From a virus: a stretch of 64,000 nt of DNA. Below the pieces are notes generated by a model. That model saw nothing but the letters and a program-made list of their open reading frames with translations, was not told where the DNA came from and did not search any database. How positions within the stretch are numbered: the first letter of the stretch is position 1; every line of letters begins with the position of its first letter. Of the stretch, positions 34,745-44,899 are shown in pieces. The position numbers were made by a program, and so were the translations under genes. The DNA lies in the IMG/VR virus record IMGVR_UViG_3300044644_001125, positions 1 to 64,000 of that record. One strand, given 5' to 3'.

Positions 34745-35231
34745 TAGAGGCTTTTAATACTGCGGTATGTGGAGCGGAACATCTTAACCCGAAAAACTCG
34801 GGTTAATTCAAAGCATTCTCAATTGGGTTTTAAGTAATTGAAAAGTTCTGCGTACAAGTATCGCATCACAGCAGCAGTAGAGCGTTACAGAGGCGGTCAG
34901 CCGGTACCTCGAGCTCAGTCTTATTAATCTGACGGTGGCCACATGAACAACTGCTACCTCATTCATGCGACGTGGACTTTTTAGTCCATCTTTAGCCTTT
35001 GTAAATCTTTTCGCTATAACACAAATGGGTTGTATGAAGGCATATCCCATAACTCATCTGGTGGGGTAGTGTGTTATATCTCCGTTGCTAACTTCGGAAC
35101 TTCCATCCCTTGTGATCAAGTAGTCCAAGGTTTAAGGGCATCATATCAGTCGCCGATGCAGGCTTTCTTAGCAATTCTCTCGTCTTTCTATGTTCTATCT
35201 AGTAATTCGACGAGCAAGGTTTGGCTGGTGC
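34745..35231. ncRNA. Candidate structured RNA or remnant element (unidentified)
   Basis: Composition changes abruptly from AT-rich repeats to a more balanced sequence. Hairpins visible: TTAACCCGA / TCGGGTTAA with AAAAC loop (34784-34806), CATGAA / TTCATG (34942-34967) and TGGACT / AGTCCA with TTTT loop (34973-34988). GTGGCCAC-type and TAACTTCGGAACTT-type palindromic stretches add to the picture. No long frame with a ribosome site crosses it. I do not see group I intron core motifs, RNase P or tmRNA signatures. It could be a large phage RNA, but no family is recognised. Confidence 0.35.
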
Positions 35232-35345
35232 CTAAAAGATAATAGACTTGGTGTCGGTATTGTATATAGTTCAAATAGACTTTGTGTCGGTAGGATTTGG
35301 TCTCTAAAAGATAATTGAGTAATAGACTTGGTGTCGGTATGGATT
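35232..35345. repeat. Three copies of AATAGACTTGGTGTCGGTAT
   Basis: Copies near 35241 and 35321 are essentially identical and a third near 35271 has one or two changes. The first two are attached to a CTAAAAGATAAT copy (35232 and 35304). Confidence 0.75.
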
Positions 35346-35489
35346 TGAGATGGTCTCGGTAAACTGCTTTTGTGTAAGTATGATTAATTATAACTTAGAT
35401 TATGGGGACTGTCAACCTATTTTTCAAGGTATCTCGGGTAATTCTTTAGTATAGTTAATTGTAATCTATTTTGATTGGGTTGTCAACTG

Positions 35490-36203
35490 TTATTTTGGAA
35501 GATTATCGAAAAACTCTGTGTATGGGTCGTTTTTGATATTACTGTACTCAACTCGCAATCCTTTTAATTTTTCTTCCTGACCAGCAATTAGATCATCAAA
35601 ATTGCCATTTTGATTATGTTTATGTAATGCTTCTATTGCTGCTTTTATTTGTTCAGCTTGGTTTTTGATGCCTTCTAATTGAGTATTAACTAGTTTATTA
35701 TGATATTCAATTGCTTTGGCTTTGGTCGCTTCCCAGTCATATTCCACTCCATTGGAATTAAGAAACTTTTCTACTTTAGCCTTGCGACCGTATTCGTTCG
35801 CAACTCTCTGCAAATTACCCATTTCATCCCTAGCCAACATCTCATCAATGTTAGCCTGTAGGTCATCAACAAAACGAATCTTAGATTTTATTTTCTCACT
35901 TTGTTGTTTCGGTGCACCTTCAGCCGAACGCTCCCATTGAATAACGGTACCACCTTTATTTGTTGTTTTTTCAACTCTGGTAATACCAATATCGTCTAAG
36001 TAGAAATCAATACGAAATTGATTCTTATACATAGAACCTTGGGTAGAAAAGAACTTTTCACCGTCTAAGTCGTGTGCGTTTGATAGGATGAATTTAGCTT
36101 GTTTCTCTGATTTAAACTTACCATCATTGTAATCTTTTAAACCATATAATGTTTTTGCAATATCACCCTCTGTGGCTTCTGCTAATATGTCTTTTACTTG
36201 CAT
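35490..36203 (-). CDS. Probable capsid-packaged internal protein
   Basis: 237 residues, ribosome site ATGAGGAAATTCA. Its N-terminus MQVKDILAE|AT fits the T4-type capsid targeting sequence with a gp21 cut after L-A-E. The body is charged; residues 115-230 are helical with coiled-coil tendency (TQLEGIKNQAEQIKAAIEAL, QEEKLKGLRVEYSNIK). A late-type ATAAATAC element 26 bp upstream predicts a 21-nt leader, consistent with late expression. It lies leftward within the terminase break, 1.2 kb after the first terminase piece. I infer a head-internal protein; its function after packaging is unknown. Confidence 0.6.
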   Translation of the reverse strand: MQVKDILAEATEGDIAKTLYGLKDYNDGKFKSEKQAKFILSNAHDLDGEKFFSTQGSMYKNQFRIDFYLDDIGITRVEKTTNKGGTVIQWERSAEGAPKQQSEKIKSKIRFVDDLQANIDEMLARDEMGNLQRVANEYGRKAKVEKFLNSNGVEYDWEATKAKAIEYHNKLVNTQLEGIKNQAEQIKAAIEALHKHNQNGNFDDLIAGQEEKLKGLRVEYSNIKNDPYTEFFDNLPK

Positions 36204-36228
36204 TGAATTTCCTCATTTAACTGATCTT

Positions 36229-36236
36229 GTATTTAT
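36229..36236 (-). promoter_or_regulatory. Late promoter element (ATAAATAC), leftward
   Basis: Minus-strand CATAAATAC. Predicted start near 36224, 21 nt before the ATG at 36203, with GAGGAA between. A copy of the dispersed repeat (36246-36257) lies just upstream and at the end of the previous leftward gene. Confidence 0.6.
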
Positions 36237-36253
36237 GATGCATCAATTATCTT

Positions 36254-36532
36254 TTAGACATCACGAACAGCAAGCACACTCCATTTACAACTTTTCAAAT
36301 CAGTGCCACGTTCAACAAGATCTGGAAATGGATATAAACTTTTAGCATGTCGATCACCATGCTCTTCACTCGACCAATACCAGTGAATTCCTGTAAATGC
36401 TCTAAACTCCCTAAACTCTGCTTCAGTTGGCAATCTCCAACCAATTCTACCATCTACATTTAATGCAAAACAGTAAAATTTGGCAGTATCCCAGTCCATG
36501 CTTAATTTGGTTTCGTAGAATTCTAGGGTCAT
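36254..36532 (-). CDS. DUF1566/Lcl-type domain protein, short
   Basis: 92 residues from the ATG at 36532, which overlaps the stop of the gene upstream (TAATG) and is preferred over an earlier in-frame start. It contains GWRLPTEAEFREF and HWYWSSEEHGDRHAKSLYPF, the W-R-L-P-T ... Y-W-S-S pattern of DUF1566/Lcl C-terminal domains, which occur in phage fibres, adhesins and cell-surface proteins. It is probably a partner or duplicate of the preceding gene. Its stop codon TAA lies within a copy of the dispersed CTAAAAGATAAT repeat. Confidence 0.68.
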   Translation of the reverse strand: MTLEFYETKLSMDWDTAKFYCFALNVDGRIGWRLPTEAEFREFRAFTGIHWYWSSEEHGDRHAKSLYPFPDLVERGTDLKSCKWSVLAVRDV

Positions 36533-37131
36533 TAGAGATCTCTTACCGGGTGAATTAAACACGTTTCATCCGGATCATTGCCAATATCATCGGAATGCCA
36601 AAAATAAGCATGCATAAGGTTAAAGTAATAACATTCTTCCGGTGTGGGAAACCGCCAGCCAACCTTACCATCGATATTAAGTGAAAAACAATACATCTGC
36701 GCTTCTTCTAATGATGTAGCTTTGATATACGACTGTGGTGCTAACTCAACTGGTATGTTATAAAATGGTTCTATTGTTCTAACAGCTCTAACATGCAATT
36801 CATAATCATCAAACCCCTCATCGTCTGAATCAGTTAGGAAGTCGTAGGTTTGTATAACAGTAAGCGGTTCTTCTTCTGATTCAACTATTCTATAACTACT
36901 AGACCAATATTCTGGAGTCTCAACCGATCCATCAACATACGCATCGCATAACTTAGTATCTAATCTAACTTCTTGTATGTATTGTTCCCGTATTATGTAC
37001 ATTTCGATGATGGTAGGTAACCTCCAACCTTCTTTATCATCTGCTACAAGATTGTCACAGTATTCAAGGGCATCTTCCCAAGTCGATACAACCTCTGTGC
37101 TTTTTGGTGCTAATTCTAAGTTAAAGTTCAT
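36532..37131 (-). CDS. Protein with two DUF1566/Lcl-like units
   Basis: 199 residues from the ATG at 37131. The longer frame (37197) would start inside the -35 element and is rejected. Two units, each with A-x-x-Y-C-x-x-L...G-W-R-x-P-T (GWRLPTIIEMYII and later GWRFPTPEECYYF), are joined by a conserved-looking YWSSSYRIVE segment. The domain family is linked to ligand-binding or surface proteins, without a proven activity. It forms an operon with the following short copy. A sigma70-type promoter lies directly upstream, so it may be expressed early, unlike its late neighbours. Confidence 0.68.
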   Translation of the reverse strand: MNFNLELAPKSTEVVSTWEDALEYCDNLVADDKEGWRLPTIIEMYIIREQYIQEVRLDTKLCDAYVDGSVETPEYWSSSYRIVESEEEPLTVIQTYDFLTDSDDEGFDDYELHVRAVRTIEPFYNIPVELAPQSYIKATSLEEAQMYCFSLNIDGKVGWRFPTPEECYYFNLMHAYFWHSDDIGNDPDETCLIHPVRDL

Positions 37132-37164
37132 ATAGATATCAAAATGTAAGTTATTGGTATGGTA

Positions 37165-37193
37165 ACTATACCATATAAGTAGACGTGACGCAA
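37165..37193 (-). promoter_or_regulatory. Sigma70-type promoter with overlapping inverted repeat
   Basis: On the minus strand TTGCGT, 17-bp spacer, TATAGT. The -10 region overlaps an inverted repeat ATGGTA-ACTA-TACCAT (37159-37174), which could be an operator. A copy of the dispersed repeat (37196-37207) abuts the -35 side. Confidence 0.6.
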
Positions 37194-37264
37194 ACATTAT
37201 CTTTTAGAAATGTTAAATAGAGGTAATAAACTAATTACTTATTAATTTCAAACGGTGAACTATC

Positions 37265-38898
<1,634 letters not shown>

Positions 38899-38936
38899 AC
38901 GAAACCATTACTTAAATTTTCATCAGGGATTATCAC

Positions 38937-39965
38937 ATGAGCAAGGCAACCTATTTATTATCTCCAATTGACGGAAACACCTACTGCAAAACCAATGGTA
39001 AGTTCACTATACATCTTAGGGAATATGGACTTACCTATCAAGATTATTATGAAACTTATATACTTGGGTATTGTCCAATATGTGCATGCGGGTCTAAAGT
39101 TACGATGAATGTATCGACCCATTTACATCCACGCAGTTGTGGAAAGCCTGTGTGTGTTGGTAAAATCACCAGCGATGTTAAACAGAATTGGACTCCGGAA
39201 CAGAGAGAGCAGGATTCAGCCAATAAGAAAGCCGCAAGTGCTGCAGAGACACCGGAGAAAAAACAACAGCGAAACGATAAACGTAAAGCAACTAACTTAA
39301 AAAATCACGGCGTTGAGTGGTCTACCCAGTCGGAAACAATGAAATCTAAGTCAAAACAGACTAAACTTGTACGACACGGTGATGAAAACTACAATAACAG
39401 CAAGATGATCAGTGCAACCAATCTAGCAAAACCTAGAGAGGAAAAAGACGAGATCAATGAAAAACGACGTCTAACTAATTTAGATATGCATGGTGTCGAA
39501 AACTGCTGTTTGATTCCGGGAAATTCGAGTAAATCGAATAAAGGAAACGCGAAGATTAAAGATTACACATTGCCATCTGGTAAGGTTATTGGAGTTCGTG
39601 GTTACGAACCAAATGCAATGGATACCTTATTAGAATCGTATCAAGAATCTGATATATTGATGCACGATGATTACTCAGAATATCAAATCCAAGTTTTCAG
39701 CTATACCTCGGACAAAGGTAGAATCGCGAAATACTACCCAGACATTTATATCCCTTCGGAAAACCGAATTATTGAGATCAAAAGTCAATGGTGGTGGGAT
39801 GGTAATGGTAAGACTGACGAAAAATATACAACCCGACTTGCGAATAATCTTAGAAAAAGGCAAGCCGTGATTGATGCTGGATATAATTACGAAGTGTGGT
39901 TATTTACTAGCAAGACAAACTATAGAGTACTAAAAGATGATGCAGACTTTCAAACCAAACACTAA
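38937..39965 (+). CDS. Homing endonuclease with zinc-binding and PD-(D/E)XK domains in the terminase break
   Basis: 342 residues, ribosome site CAGGGATTATC. The N-terminus has a cysteine cluster (CPICACGSK, later SCGKPVCVG), then NUMOD-like repeats KATNLKNHGVEWS, HGDENYNNSKM and TNLDMHGVENC, and a C-terminal nuclease core YYPDIYIPSENRIIEIKSQ giving Asp, Glu and Lys. The module order is the same as in the nuclease at 4.9 kb, though its catalytic core is of a different PD-(D/E)XK subtype. It lies between the halves of split intein 3 and overlaps the C half by 29 bp. It is the expected agent of the break. Confidence 0.84.
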   Translation: MSKATYLLSPIDGNTYCKTNGKFTIHLREYGLTYQDYYETYILGYCPICACGSKVTMNVSTHLHPRSCGKPVCVGKITSDVKQNWTPEQREQDSANKKAASAAETPEKKQQRNDKRKATNLKNHGVEWSTQSETMKSKSKQTKLVRHGDENYNNSKMISATNLAKPREEKDEINEKRRLTNLDMHGVENCCLIPGNSSKSNKGNAKIKDYTLPSGKVIGVRGYEPNAMDTLLESYQESDILMHDDYSEYQIQVFSYTSDKGRIAKYYPDIYIPSENRIIEIKSQWWWDGNGKTDEKYTTRLANNLRKRQAVIDAGYNYEVWLFTSKTNYRVLKDDADFQTKH

Positions 39966-40278
39966 GAACTTAAAGGTACTAACACCAGATGGATTCCAAC
40001 CCTTCTCTGGTGTTAGTATGCGTGGAGTTAAACCAATTATTCGATTAACATTCGAAAAAGACGTATGGATAGAATGCACACCTGAGCATAAATTCTACAT
40101 CTCTGAAACTGAACAAAAGTTAGCAAGTGATTTTAGGATTGGTGATACCATATTAAGTTCGGATGGTGATTTGAAGTTAATCACTTCTGAAGATTTGGGT
40201 AGAACTGAACCAGTATACGATTTAATTGAAGTTGCTAACGGTCATCGGTTCTATGCGAATTCACTATTAAGTTCGAAT
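39937..40278 (+). other. Split intein 3 of TerL, C half (114 residues)
   Basis: Starts MMQTFKPNTKNLKVLTPDGF, has block B (CTPEHKFY), block F (PVYDLIEV) and ends LLSSN before Cys+1. The usual penultimate His is replaced by Ser. Partner of the 38805-38891 half. Confidence 0.87.
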
Positions 40279-41040
40279 TGCGAATTCTTAATTGATGATG
40301 AAACGTTAATTAATTCGGTTAAATTGGCAGAACTAAAGGGTGTAGATCCGCTATTGACGATGGGGCAAATGCGTTGGTATAAAGAAATCAATCCATTGTC
40401 AACCTATCTAGTATCACTAGACCCAAGTTTGGGAACAGGCGGTGACTTTGCTGCTATGCAAGTATTTGAAATGCCTAGTATGGAACAAGTGGGTGAATGG
40501 CGACACAATACCACACCTGTTCAAACGCAGATAAGGCATTTGAGGGATATCTTAAAACACATCCATGATAGTGGTATTGAAAAATCTGGGTTTGCTCCAA
40601 CTACATATTACAGTATGGAGAATAATACACTAGGTGAAGCAGCCCTAATCGTTATTGAGAGTATTGGTGAGGAGAACTTTCATGGGTTATTCCTGTCAGA
40701 ACCGATTAAGAAAGGGCATATCAGGAAGTTCCGTAAAGGGTTTAATACCACACATAGAACAAAAGTTACTGCATGTAGTCAGTTTAAAAACTTATTAGAA
40801 ACTGGTAAGATGAAGATTAACTCTAAAGTTCTAGTATCTGAGTTGAAAACTTATATCTCAAGGGGTGTTGGGTTTGGTGCTAAATCAGGTGAGAATGACG
40901 ATTTGATTTCTGCAGTTCTTCTTATTATAAGAATGGCAACTGTATTATCTGATTGGGATCCATCGATATATGATAAGATGTCTGAGAAACTGACTGAAGA
41001 TCAGATGCCATTGCCTATCTTTATTAGTAGTGGATTCTAA
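39937..41040 (+). CDS. 17: Terminase large subunit, C-terminal piece (nuclease domain), fused to split intein C half
   Basis: 367 residues: C half of split intein 3 (1-114), then 253 residues of terminase beginning CEFLIDDETLI. The nuclease domain has the three acidic positions of T4 gp17: STYLVSLDPSLGTGGDF (Asp), TTYYSMENNTLG (Glu) and GENDDLISAVLL (Asp). The domain cuts the concatemer at the start and end of packaging. Spliced pieces sum to about 530 residues (174 + 103 + 253), a normal terminase length. The gene starts inside the preceding nuclease gene. Its stop codon TAA is supplied by a copy of the dispersed repeat (41037-41048). Confidence 0.95.
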   Translation: MMQTFKPNTKNLKVLTPDGFQPFSGVSMRGVKPIIRLTFEKDVWIECTPEHKFYISETEQKLASDFRIGDTILSSDGDLKLITSEDLGRTEPVYDLIEVANGHRFYANSLLSSNCEFLIDDETLINSVKLAELKGVDPLLTMGQMRWYKEINPLSTYLVSLDPSLGTGGDFAAMQVFEMPSMEQVGEWRHNTTPVQTQIRHLRDILKHIHDSGIEKSGFAPTTYYSMENNTLGEAALIVIESIGEENFHGLFLSEPIKKGHIRKFRKGFNTTHRTKVTACSQFKNLLETGKMKINSKVLVSELKTYISRGVGFGAKSGENDDLISAVLLIIRMATVLSDWDPSIYDKMSEKLTEDQMPLPIFISSGF

Positions 41041-41140
41041 AAGATAATCGAACCCAATAAACCCAAGGCTAAAAGATAATTGAAACCCACGTACCATAAG
41101 CTAAAAGATAATTGACCTACCATAAACTATTATCTTTTAG
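41037..41140. repeat. Cluster of four dispersed-repeat copies between terminase and the next gene
   Basis: Copies at 41037, 41069 and 41101 run in one direction at a spacing of exactly 32 bp, and a fourth at 41129 is inverted, so the last two form a potential hairpin with a 16-nt loop. Together they fill the intergenic space of 121 bp. Confidence 0.85.
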
Positions 41141-41161
41141 CTATAACCAAAAGGACAACTA

Positions 41162-41569
41162 ATGAGAGAAACAATAGACGAAATACACAACTTGAAATAC
41201 GAAGAACACGACAAGTTGAATGAAAATTCCATAGACGATGCAATCGTGTTCCTACAGCAATTGTTACCTGGTACTAAACAACCAACGGTAGAAGTTCAGT
41301 TTGATGGTGAGATTGAATTGTATTGGGCAAAAGATTACTTGGAATTACAGGTTGGGTTCTATGGAGATGGTACGTATTCGTTCTATGCGAAAAACAACAA
41401 ACTCGATGACACTATCTCAGGTGATAACATCCCAGTAAATATCATCAGTCAGCGAATCGTACCTTATATTAACCCAAGAAAGGTCTTTGGATTAGAGGGA
41501 TTAACTGACGAAGACATAAAACGACTAGAAGGCATCAGTCAACTGAATGACCAAAGTCCCACAGAATAG
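41162..41569 (+). CDS. Hypothetical protein
   Basis: 135 residues, ribosome site AAAAGGACAACTA. The middle part has a strand pattern EIELYWAKDYLELQVGFYGD then GTYSFYAKN, which resembles small proteins with a beta sheet and is seen in several mobile-element-associated families. No family can be named. It lies between the repaired end of the terminase region and a large virion-like gene, preceded by four repeat copies that may act on its transcript. Confidence 0.55.
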   Translation: MRETIDEIHNLKYEEHDKLNENSIDDAIVFLQQLLPGTKQPTVEVQFDGEIELYWAKDYLELQVGFYGDGTYSFYAKNNKLDDTISGDNIPVNIISQRIVPYINPRKVFGLEGLTDEDIKRLEGISQLNDQSPTE

Positions 41570-41570
41570 G

Positions 41571-41578
41571 CTAAATAC
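41571..41578 (+). promoter_or_regulatory. Late promoter element CTAAATAC, start nearly at the ATG
   Basis: Exact CTAAATAC. Its first T (41572) is 12 bases before the A of the ATG at 41584, so the predicted transcript has a leader of one base. No Shine-Dalgarno sequence is present. Confidence 0.63.
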
Positions 41579-41583
41579 CGATT

Positions 41584-43302
41584 ATGGATACACGAAATAA
41601 CATTGCAACAGATTTATTTTACAAAATACGAAGCAGATTCTCTGGTCTAAAATTAGGAACGGAATCTGGTGAGATAACTATTATCCCAGAGGATGCACGT
41701 TTCTTCGATTTTGATTATATGGAAGGTGAAACCGCTATTGGTCATGTGAGTATTAGTTTGGCTGAACAGAATTCCATGAAGGTATATTTCTCACATGGAA
41801 TTACCGAAACCATGGATACAAATCAAAAGAACAACTGGTATGGGTTTTTAAAGGAGTTAAGGATATTTGCAAAACGCAGGCTGTTAAACTTCGATCCTAG
41901 AGACATTGCCAAAGACAACCTAGATCAAAGAGACTATTCGTTCTTGAGCCAAAATGCAAAATCTGCAACACCAGCACCAATTGGAGAAAGTATAATGAGT
42001 GAAAGTAACCTTTATGGTACTAAAAACGTAAGCTATCAGAAGTTGATGGATACACGATTAATTATCAAGCACAGTAAAACCTTGAATGATGATATGGCAC
42101 CTGGGTCTCGTTCACGCAACATCTCAGCTTTATTCGTAGAGAATAGTGATGGTGAAAGATTCAAATACCCATTCAAACACTTGGCTGGTGCTAGAGCTAT
42201 GCAACGACATGTTGCTAATGGTGGTTTGCCTTATGATGAACTTGGTAAATCTATTACTGGTATGAGTGAAGAAATTGCACAGTTGAAAAGTTTTGGTAAC
42301 TATGTTGTTAGAAACGATTTGATGAATTCAGATACTAATAATATGGTTGAACGTAGTACTGCCCAATTGGACCATCTACGCGAAACTTTACACAAATTAG
42401 CAAAACAACACCACTACGAATCATACAAAGAAAACTTCAAAGCTGCCGCACCAATGGAAATGCCGCAATCTGTAGTTGAAGAATATAAAGATAAGTTCAC
42501 TGTACGTAACTTCAAAGAAGATATCGCATCTGTGTTTCCCGTTATCTATAGATTGATGCAAGAAAACGGCATCGAGTATTCTGATATTGTTAACATGACT
42601 TCTTCAGATGAACCCGTTTCTGAAGAAATCTCGGTTATTGACCCAATGACTAAATTTGAACAATGGGCTATGAACTTAGGTGAAGAAGATGCTATTGTTA
42701 GTTCAGACCCAGAAAATCAAAAGTCTGCTATTGCTGAACTACAAGACTTAGTTAAAGAACCTTTACCTGCTGGTGTCGATGGGTTGAATGCCATTGAAAG
42801 CCTAAAAGGTATTATCGATGAACCCGCTTTGAATAGAGCAATCGTTAAATCTGCTAACGAAGATCCTGAAAAATGCGTGATTCCTTTGATTCACTCTTTC
42901 TTGCAACAACGTGCACCTGAAGTAGTTGATCAAATCGATTGGGAACATGGTCATGAATCGGAACATTCTGATACTGGTGAAACTGAAGTTGAAAAACTTG
43001 AGAAAGAAGACGTAGCCTCTGAATGCGGTGATTCCGATGAAGAAGAACGTGGTCACGGTAACGTAGATATGAATGAACTATTCGAATACGTTAAATCTTT
43101 CTACGACCACATGGAAAACAAATTCCCATTAGGTCCAGAAAAAGTAACCATCATGGTTGGTAAGAAGTTCGGTGAATCAGCAGCCAATGCAGTTAAGAAA
43201 CTAATTGAACGTATGGCTCCTGAACAAGCTAGTGTTGGTATTCACGCTGCCCCTGAAGAATCTTCTGAAATCGCTCGCTTTAAACAGTTAGCTGGAATTT
43301 AA
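41584..43302 (+). CDS. Large hypothetical protein, probably virion-associated
   Basis: 572 residues. Residues 1-125 form one domain (GETAIGHVSISLAEQNSMKVYF, LRIFAKRRLLNFDPRD). A linker with IGE|S and MSE|S motifs, compatible with gp21 cleavage, leads to a second region with SRSRNISALFVENSDGERF and YPFKHLAGARAMQRHVANGG, a segment I recall from conserved hypothetical proteins of marine T4-like phages. Residues 440-500 are acidic, and the C-terminus ends ARFKQLAGI. Late expression is likely from the CTAAATAC directly before the ATG. A structural or head-internal role is inferred from the promoter and cleavage motifs only. Confidence 0.6.
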   Translation: MDTRNNIATDLFYKIRSRFSGLKLGTESGEITIIPEDARFFDFDYMEGETAIGHVSISLAEQNSMKVYFSHGITETMDTNQKNNWYGFLKELRIFAKRRLLNFDPRDIAKDNLDQRDYSFLSQNAKSATPAPIGESIMSESNLYGTKNVSYQKLMDTRLIIKHSKTLNDDMAPGSRSRNISALFVENSDGERFKYPFKHLAGARAMQRHVANGGLPYDELGKSITGMSEEIAQLKSFGNYVVRNDLMNSDTNNMVERSTAQLDHLRETLHKLAKQHHYESYKENFKAAAPMEMPQSVVEEYKDKFTVRNFKEDIASVFPVIYRLMQENGIEYSDIVNMTSSDEPVSEEISVIDPMTKFEQWAMNLGEEDAIVSSDPENQKSAIAELQDLVKEPLPAGVDGLNAIESLKGIIDEPALNRAIVKSANEDPEKCVIPLIHSFLQQRAPEVVDQIDWEHGHESEHSDTGETEVEKLEKEDVASECGDSDEEERGHGNVDMNELFEYVKSFYDHMENKFPLGPEKVTIMVGKKFGESAANAVKKLIERMAPEQASVGIHAAPEESSEIARFKQLAGI

Positions 43303-43305
43303 AGG

Positions 43306-43334
43306 TTGACTTTGTACCCTTTGGTTTATAAGAT
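43306..43334 (+). promoter_or_regulatory. Sigma70-type promoter
   Basis: TTGACT, 17-bp spacer, TAAGAT; predicted start about 17 bp before the ATG at 43358. It begins a few bases after the preceding stop. Confidence 0.6.
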
Positions 43335-43357
43335 TGAAGGGTACTTGGAGAGCTACT

Positions 43358-43672
43358 ATGACCTTAACTGAAATATTCAATTTAGATCCACCCGAAGATG
43401 AATGGGATTTACCACAGATCGAATTCGTCATGTTTGAAATCGGTTCTGGTAAGTTGTACATCTCAAGTAAAATAGCAGGTCGGGTATGTGCAGTTCAGTA
43501 CTTAATTGATGACAATAATATACGTATTGAATACCCATTTTCAGATGTAGAAGGTAAGTTAGCTGATTTCTTAGTTAAAAATCGATCTGCTATCCTAGAG
43601 TTTTGGGAATGTGGTGGTTCGTTTATGTTATGTGAGTTGGTTAATTTCGTTGAGAATCGATTTACGGATTGA
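43358..43672 (+). CDS. Hypothetical protein
   Basis: 104 residues from the ATG at 43358, preceded by TTGGAGAG; an in-frame TTG at 43334 lies in the promoter and is not used. It is acidic at the N-terminus (DPPEDEWDLPQIEF) with alternating strands and a final FWECGGSFMLCELVNFVENRF. No known domain. Under its own sigma70-type promoter it is probably expressed early. Followed by a short AT-rich gap and the convergent nuclease pseudogene. Confidence 0.55.
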   Translation: MTLTEIFNLDPPEDEWDLPQIEFVMFEIGSGKLYISSKIAGRVCAVQYLIDDNNIRIEYPFSDVEGKLADFLVKNRSAILEFWECGGSFMLCELVNFVENRFTD

Positions 43673-43734
43673 TTAATTGATGCACCGATTGATGCACCGA
43701 TTGGTTAGACCGGTGCATGCTGGATGCTTATCTT

Positions 43735-44740
43735 TTAGAGCAGTTCTTGAATAGATGCCCAAGAAAGTTGATGCTTGGTCAATATATGAATAATAACATT
43801 ATTATCTTTCATAGCTTGATTGATCTTAGGGATATCTTTAGGTATAATCCAATCGTTCTTTGGATCTAAGTAAATATCTTGATCGGGTAAGTAAAAGTCA
43901 GCAAAATACTTTTTCTTTAATCCATTAAGGACGTAATACATGTAAGGTGGTCTTGTCAACGGAATACCATGATCATCCAAATCTTTGGCAACTCGATACT
44001 CGTAAGAGGATTCTAACCAAACACGACCAGCGAATGGTGAATCATACCAACCATACGCGTGGTTATTTTGATTACCACCGAAGTTTGGATTATTAGTTGC
44101 AGTTCTTGATATAATCGCTCTAGCGCATTTAGTAGAACACGTGGATCTCTCGGTCGTATTGTGAAACCATTTACCACATTCTTTACATTGCGACACCTTA
44201 GAATATGGTGGTTTAGTTGGACGATTATATGAAGATTTTTTAGTTTTGGTGGTATTACTACTTTTTGCAGTACTATCACTTTCTGGCAATCTCACACCCA
44301 TAGCTGTTTTTGCACAAGTATCAGAACAAGTTAACCGTTTTCCAGTCTTAGGAAACCATTTACCGCATACTTTGCACTGCGATACTAGGGTATACGGTCC
44401 TTGTTGAGTAATTGTCCTTTAATGACGAACTCGTTTCAATACCAACCGAGTTTCTAGGAGTACGGAATTTGTTATTAACGGTGGCCGCACAACTAGATGA
44501 GCAGTATTTGTTGAAACTGGTACTAGTTTTCTTACCGCAGCATATGCAGCTTGATAGACTATCAATATGATCTTTTAATTCGGATACGTACATCTCCTTT
44601 TTAGAATAAATACAACAGCACAGTAGTTCAATACGACGATTGGTTGGTTTACCACTGTTTTGGTGCTTACGGAAGATATGATGCTTGAGCATTCTCTTGT
44701 TTGTGTATTGTCTACTGCAGGTTTCACATGTATGAATCAT
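43735..44740 (-). pseudogene. Frameshifted zinc-finger homing endonuclease
   Basis: Two frames read leftward. The first (44740-44360) starts with a C2H2-like finger (CETCSRQYTNKRMLKHH) and a second cysteine module (CICCGKKTSTSFNKYCSSSC). The second, open from about 44395 to 43735, continues with two further modules, QCKVCGKWFPKTGKRLTCSD and QCKECGKWFHN...CSTKC. A PD-(D/E)XK-like nuclease domain follows, with WLESSYEYRVAKDLDDHG and FADFYLPDQDIYLDPKND. The modules flow across the junction only if one base is gained or lost near 44390-44400, so the gene is interrupted or needs ribosomal frameshifting. The stop codon lies in a near-copy of the dispersed repeat. Confidence 0.7.
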
Positions 44741-44899
44741 AAGTTTTAAATTAAAGTTGAGTTAATCGGTTGTGTATGGCCCCATACACAACCATATTTA
44801 TGAACGGTTTTCATTATCTTTTAGCTAAATACCTAGTCTAAAAGATGATTTTCTCAAGGTGGTTTTCATTATCTTTTAGATAAATACAATATATGAAGT
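44741..44899. other. Intergenic region with repeats and late-type elements
   Basis: Holds an inverted repeat TGTGTATGG / CCATACACA (44771-44791), repeat copies at 44813, 44838 (one mismatch) and 44868, and late-type elements CTAAATAC at 44825-44832 and ATAAATAC at 44880-44887. The last predicts a transcript start 8 nt before the tRNA gene. Confidence 0.65.

Larger units (their letters stand above)
34267..35489. other. 1.2 kb non-coding insert inside the terminase break
   Basis: No convincing gene is present on either strand. The left part (34267-34740) and right part (35232-35489) are AT-rich and filled with short direct repeats and copies of ATTATCTTTTAG/CTAAAAGATAAT. The middle (about 34745-35231) is markedly richer in G and C and has several perfect hairpins. 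A GGCTCGCT...GCTCGCA sequence at its left edge (34267-34287) echoes one before the terminase gene (32525-32551). Confidence 0.65.

Noticed and set aside
34745-35231. Group I intron in the terminase break
   Set aside because: I could not find the conserved P7/P3 core or a guanosine-site motif, and the flanking coding parts are already joined by inteins.
34808-35242. Open frames of 70-80 codons on both strands in the break region
   Set aside because: No ribosome sites, no recognisable protein features, codon use unlike the phage, and they lie in the hairpin-rich core; treated as non-coding.
37132-37197. Earlier ATG for the two-unit DUF1566 protein
   Set aside because: It falls in the -35 region of a sigma70-type promoter, so it cannot be transcribed from it.
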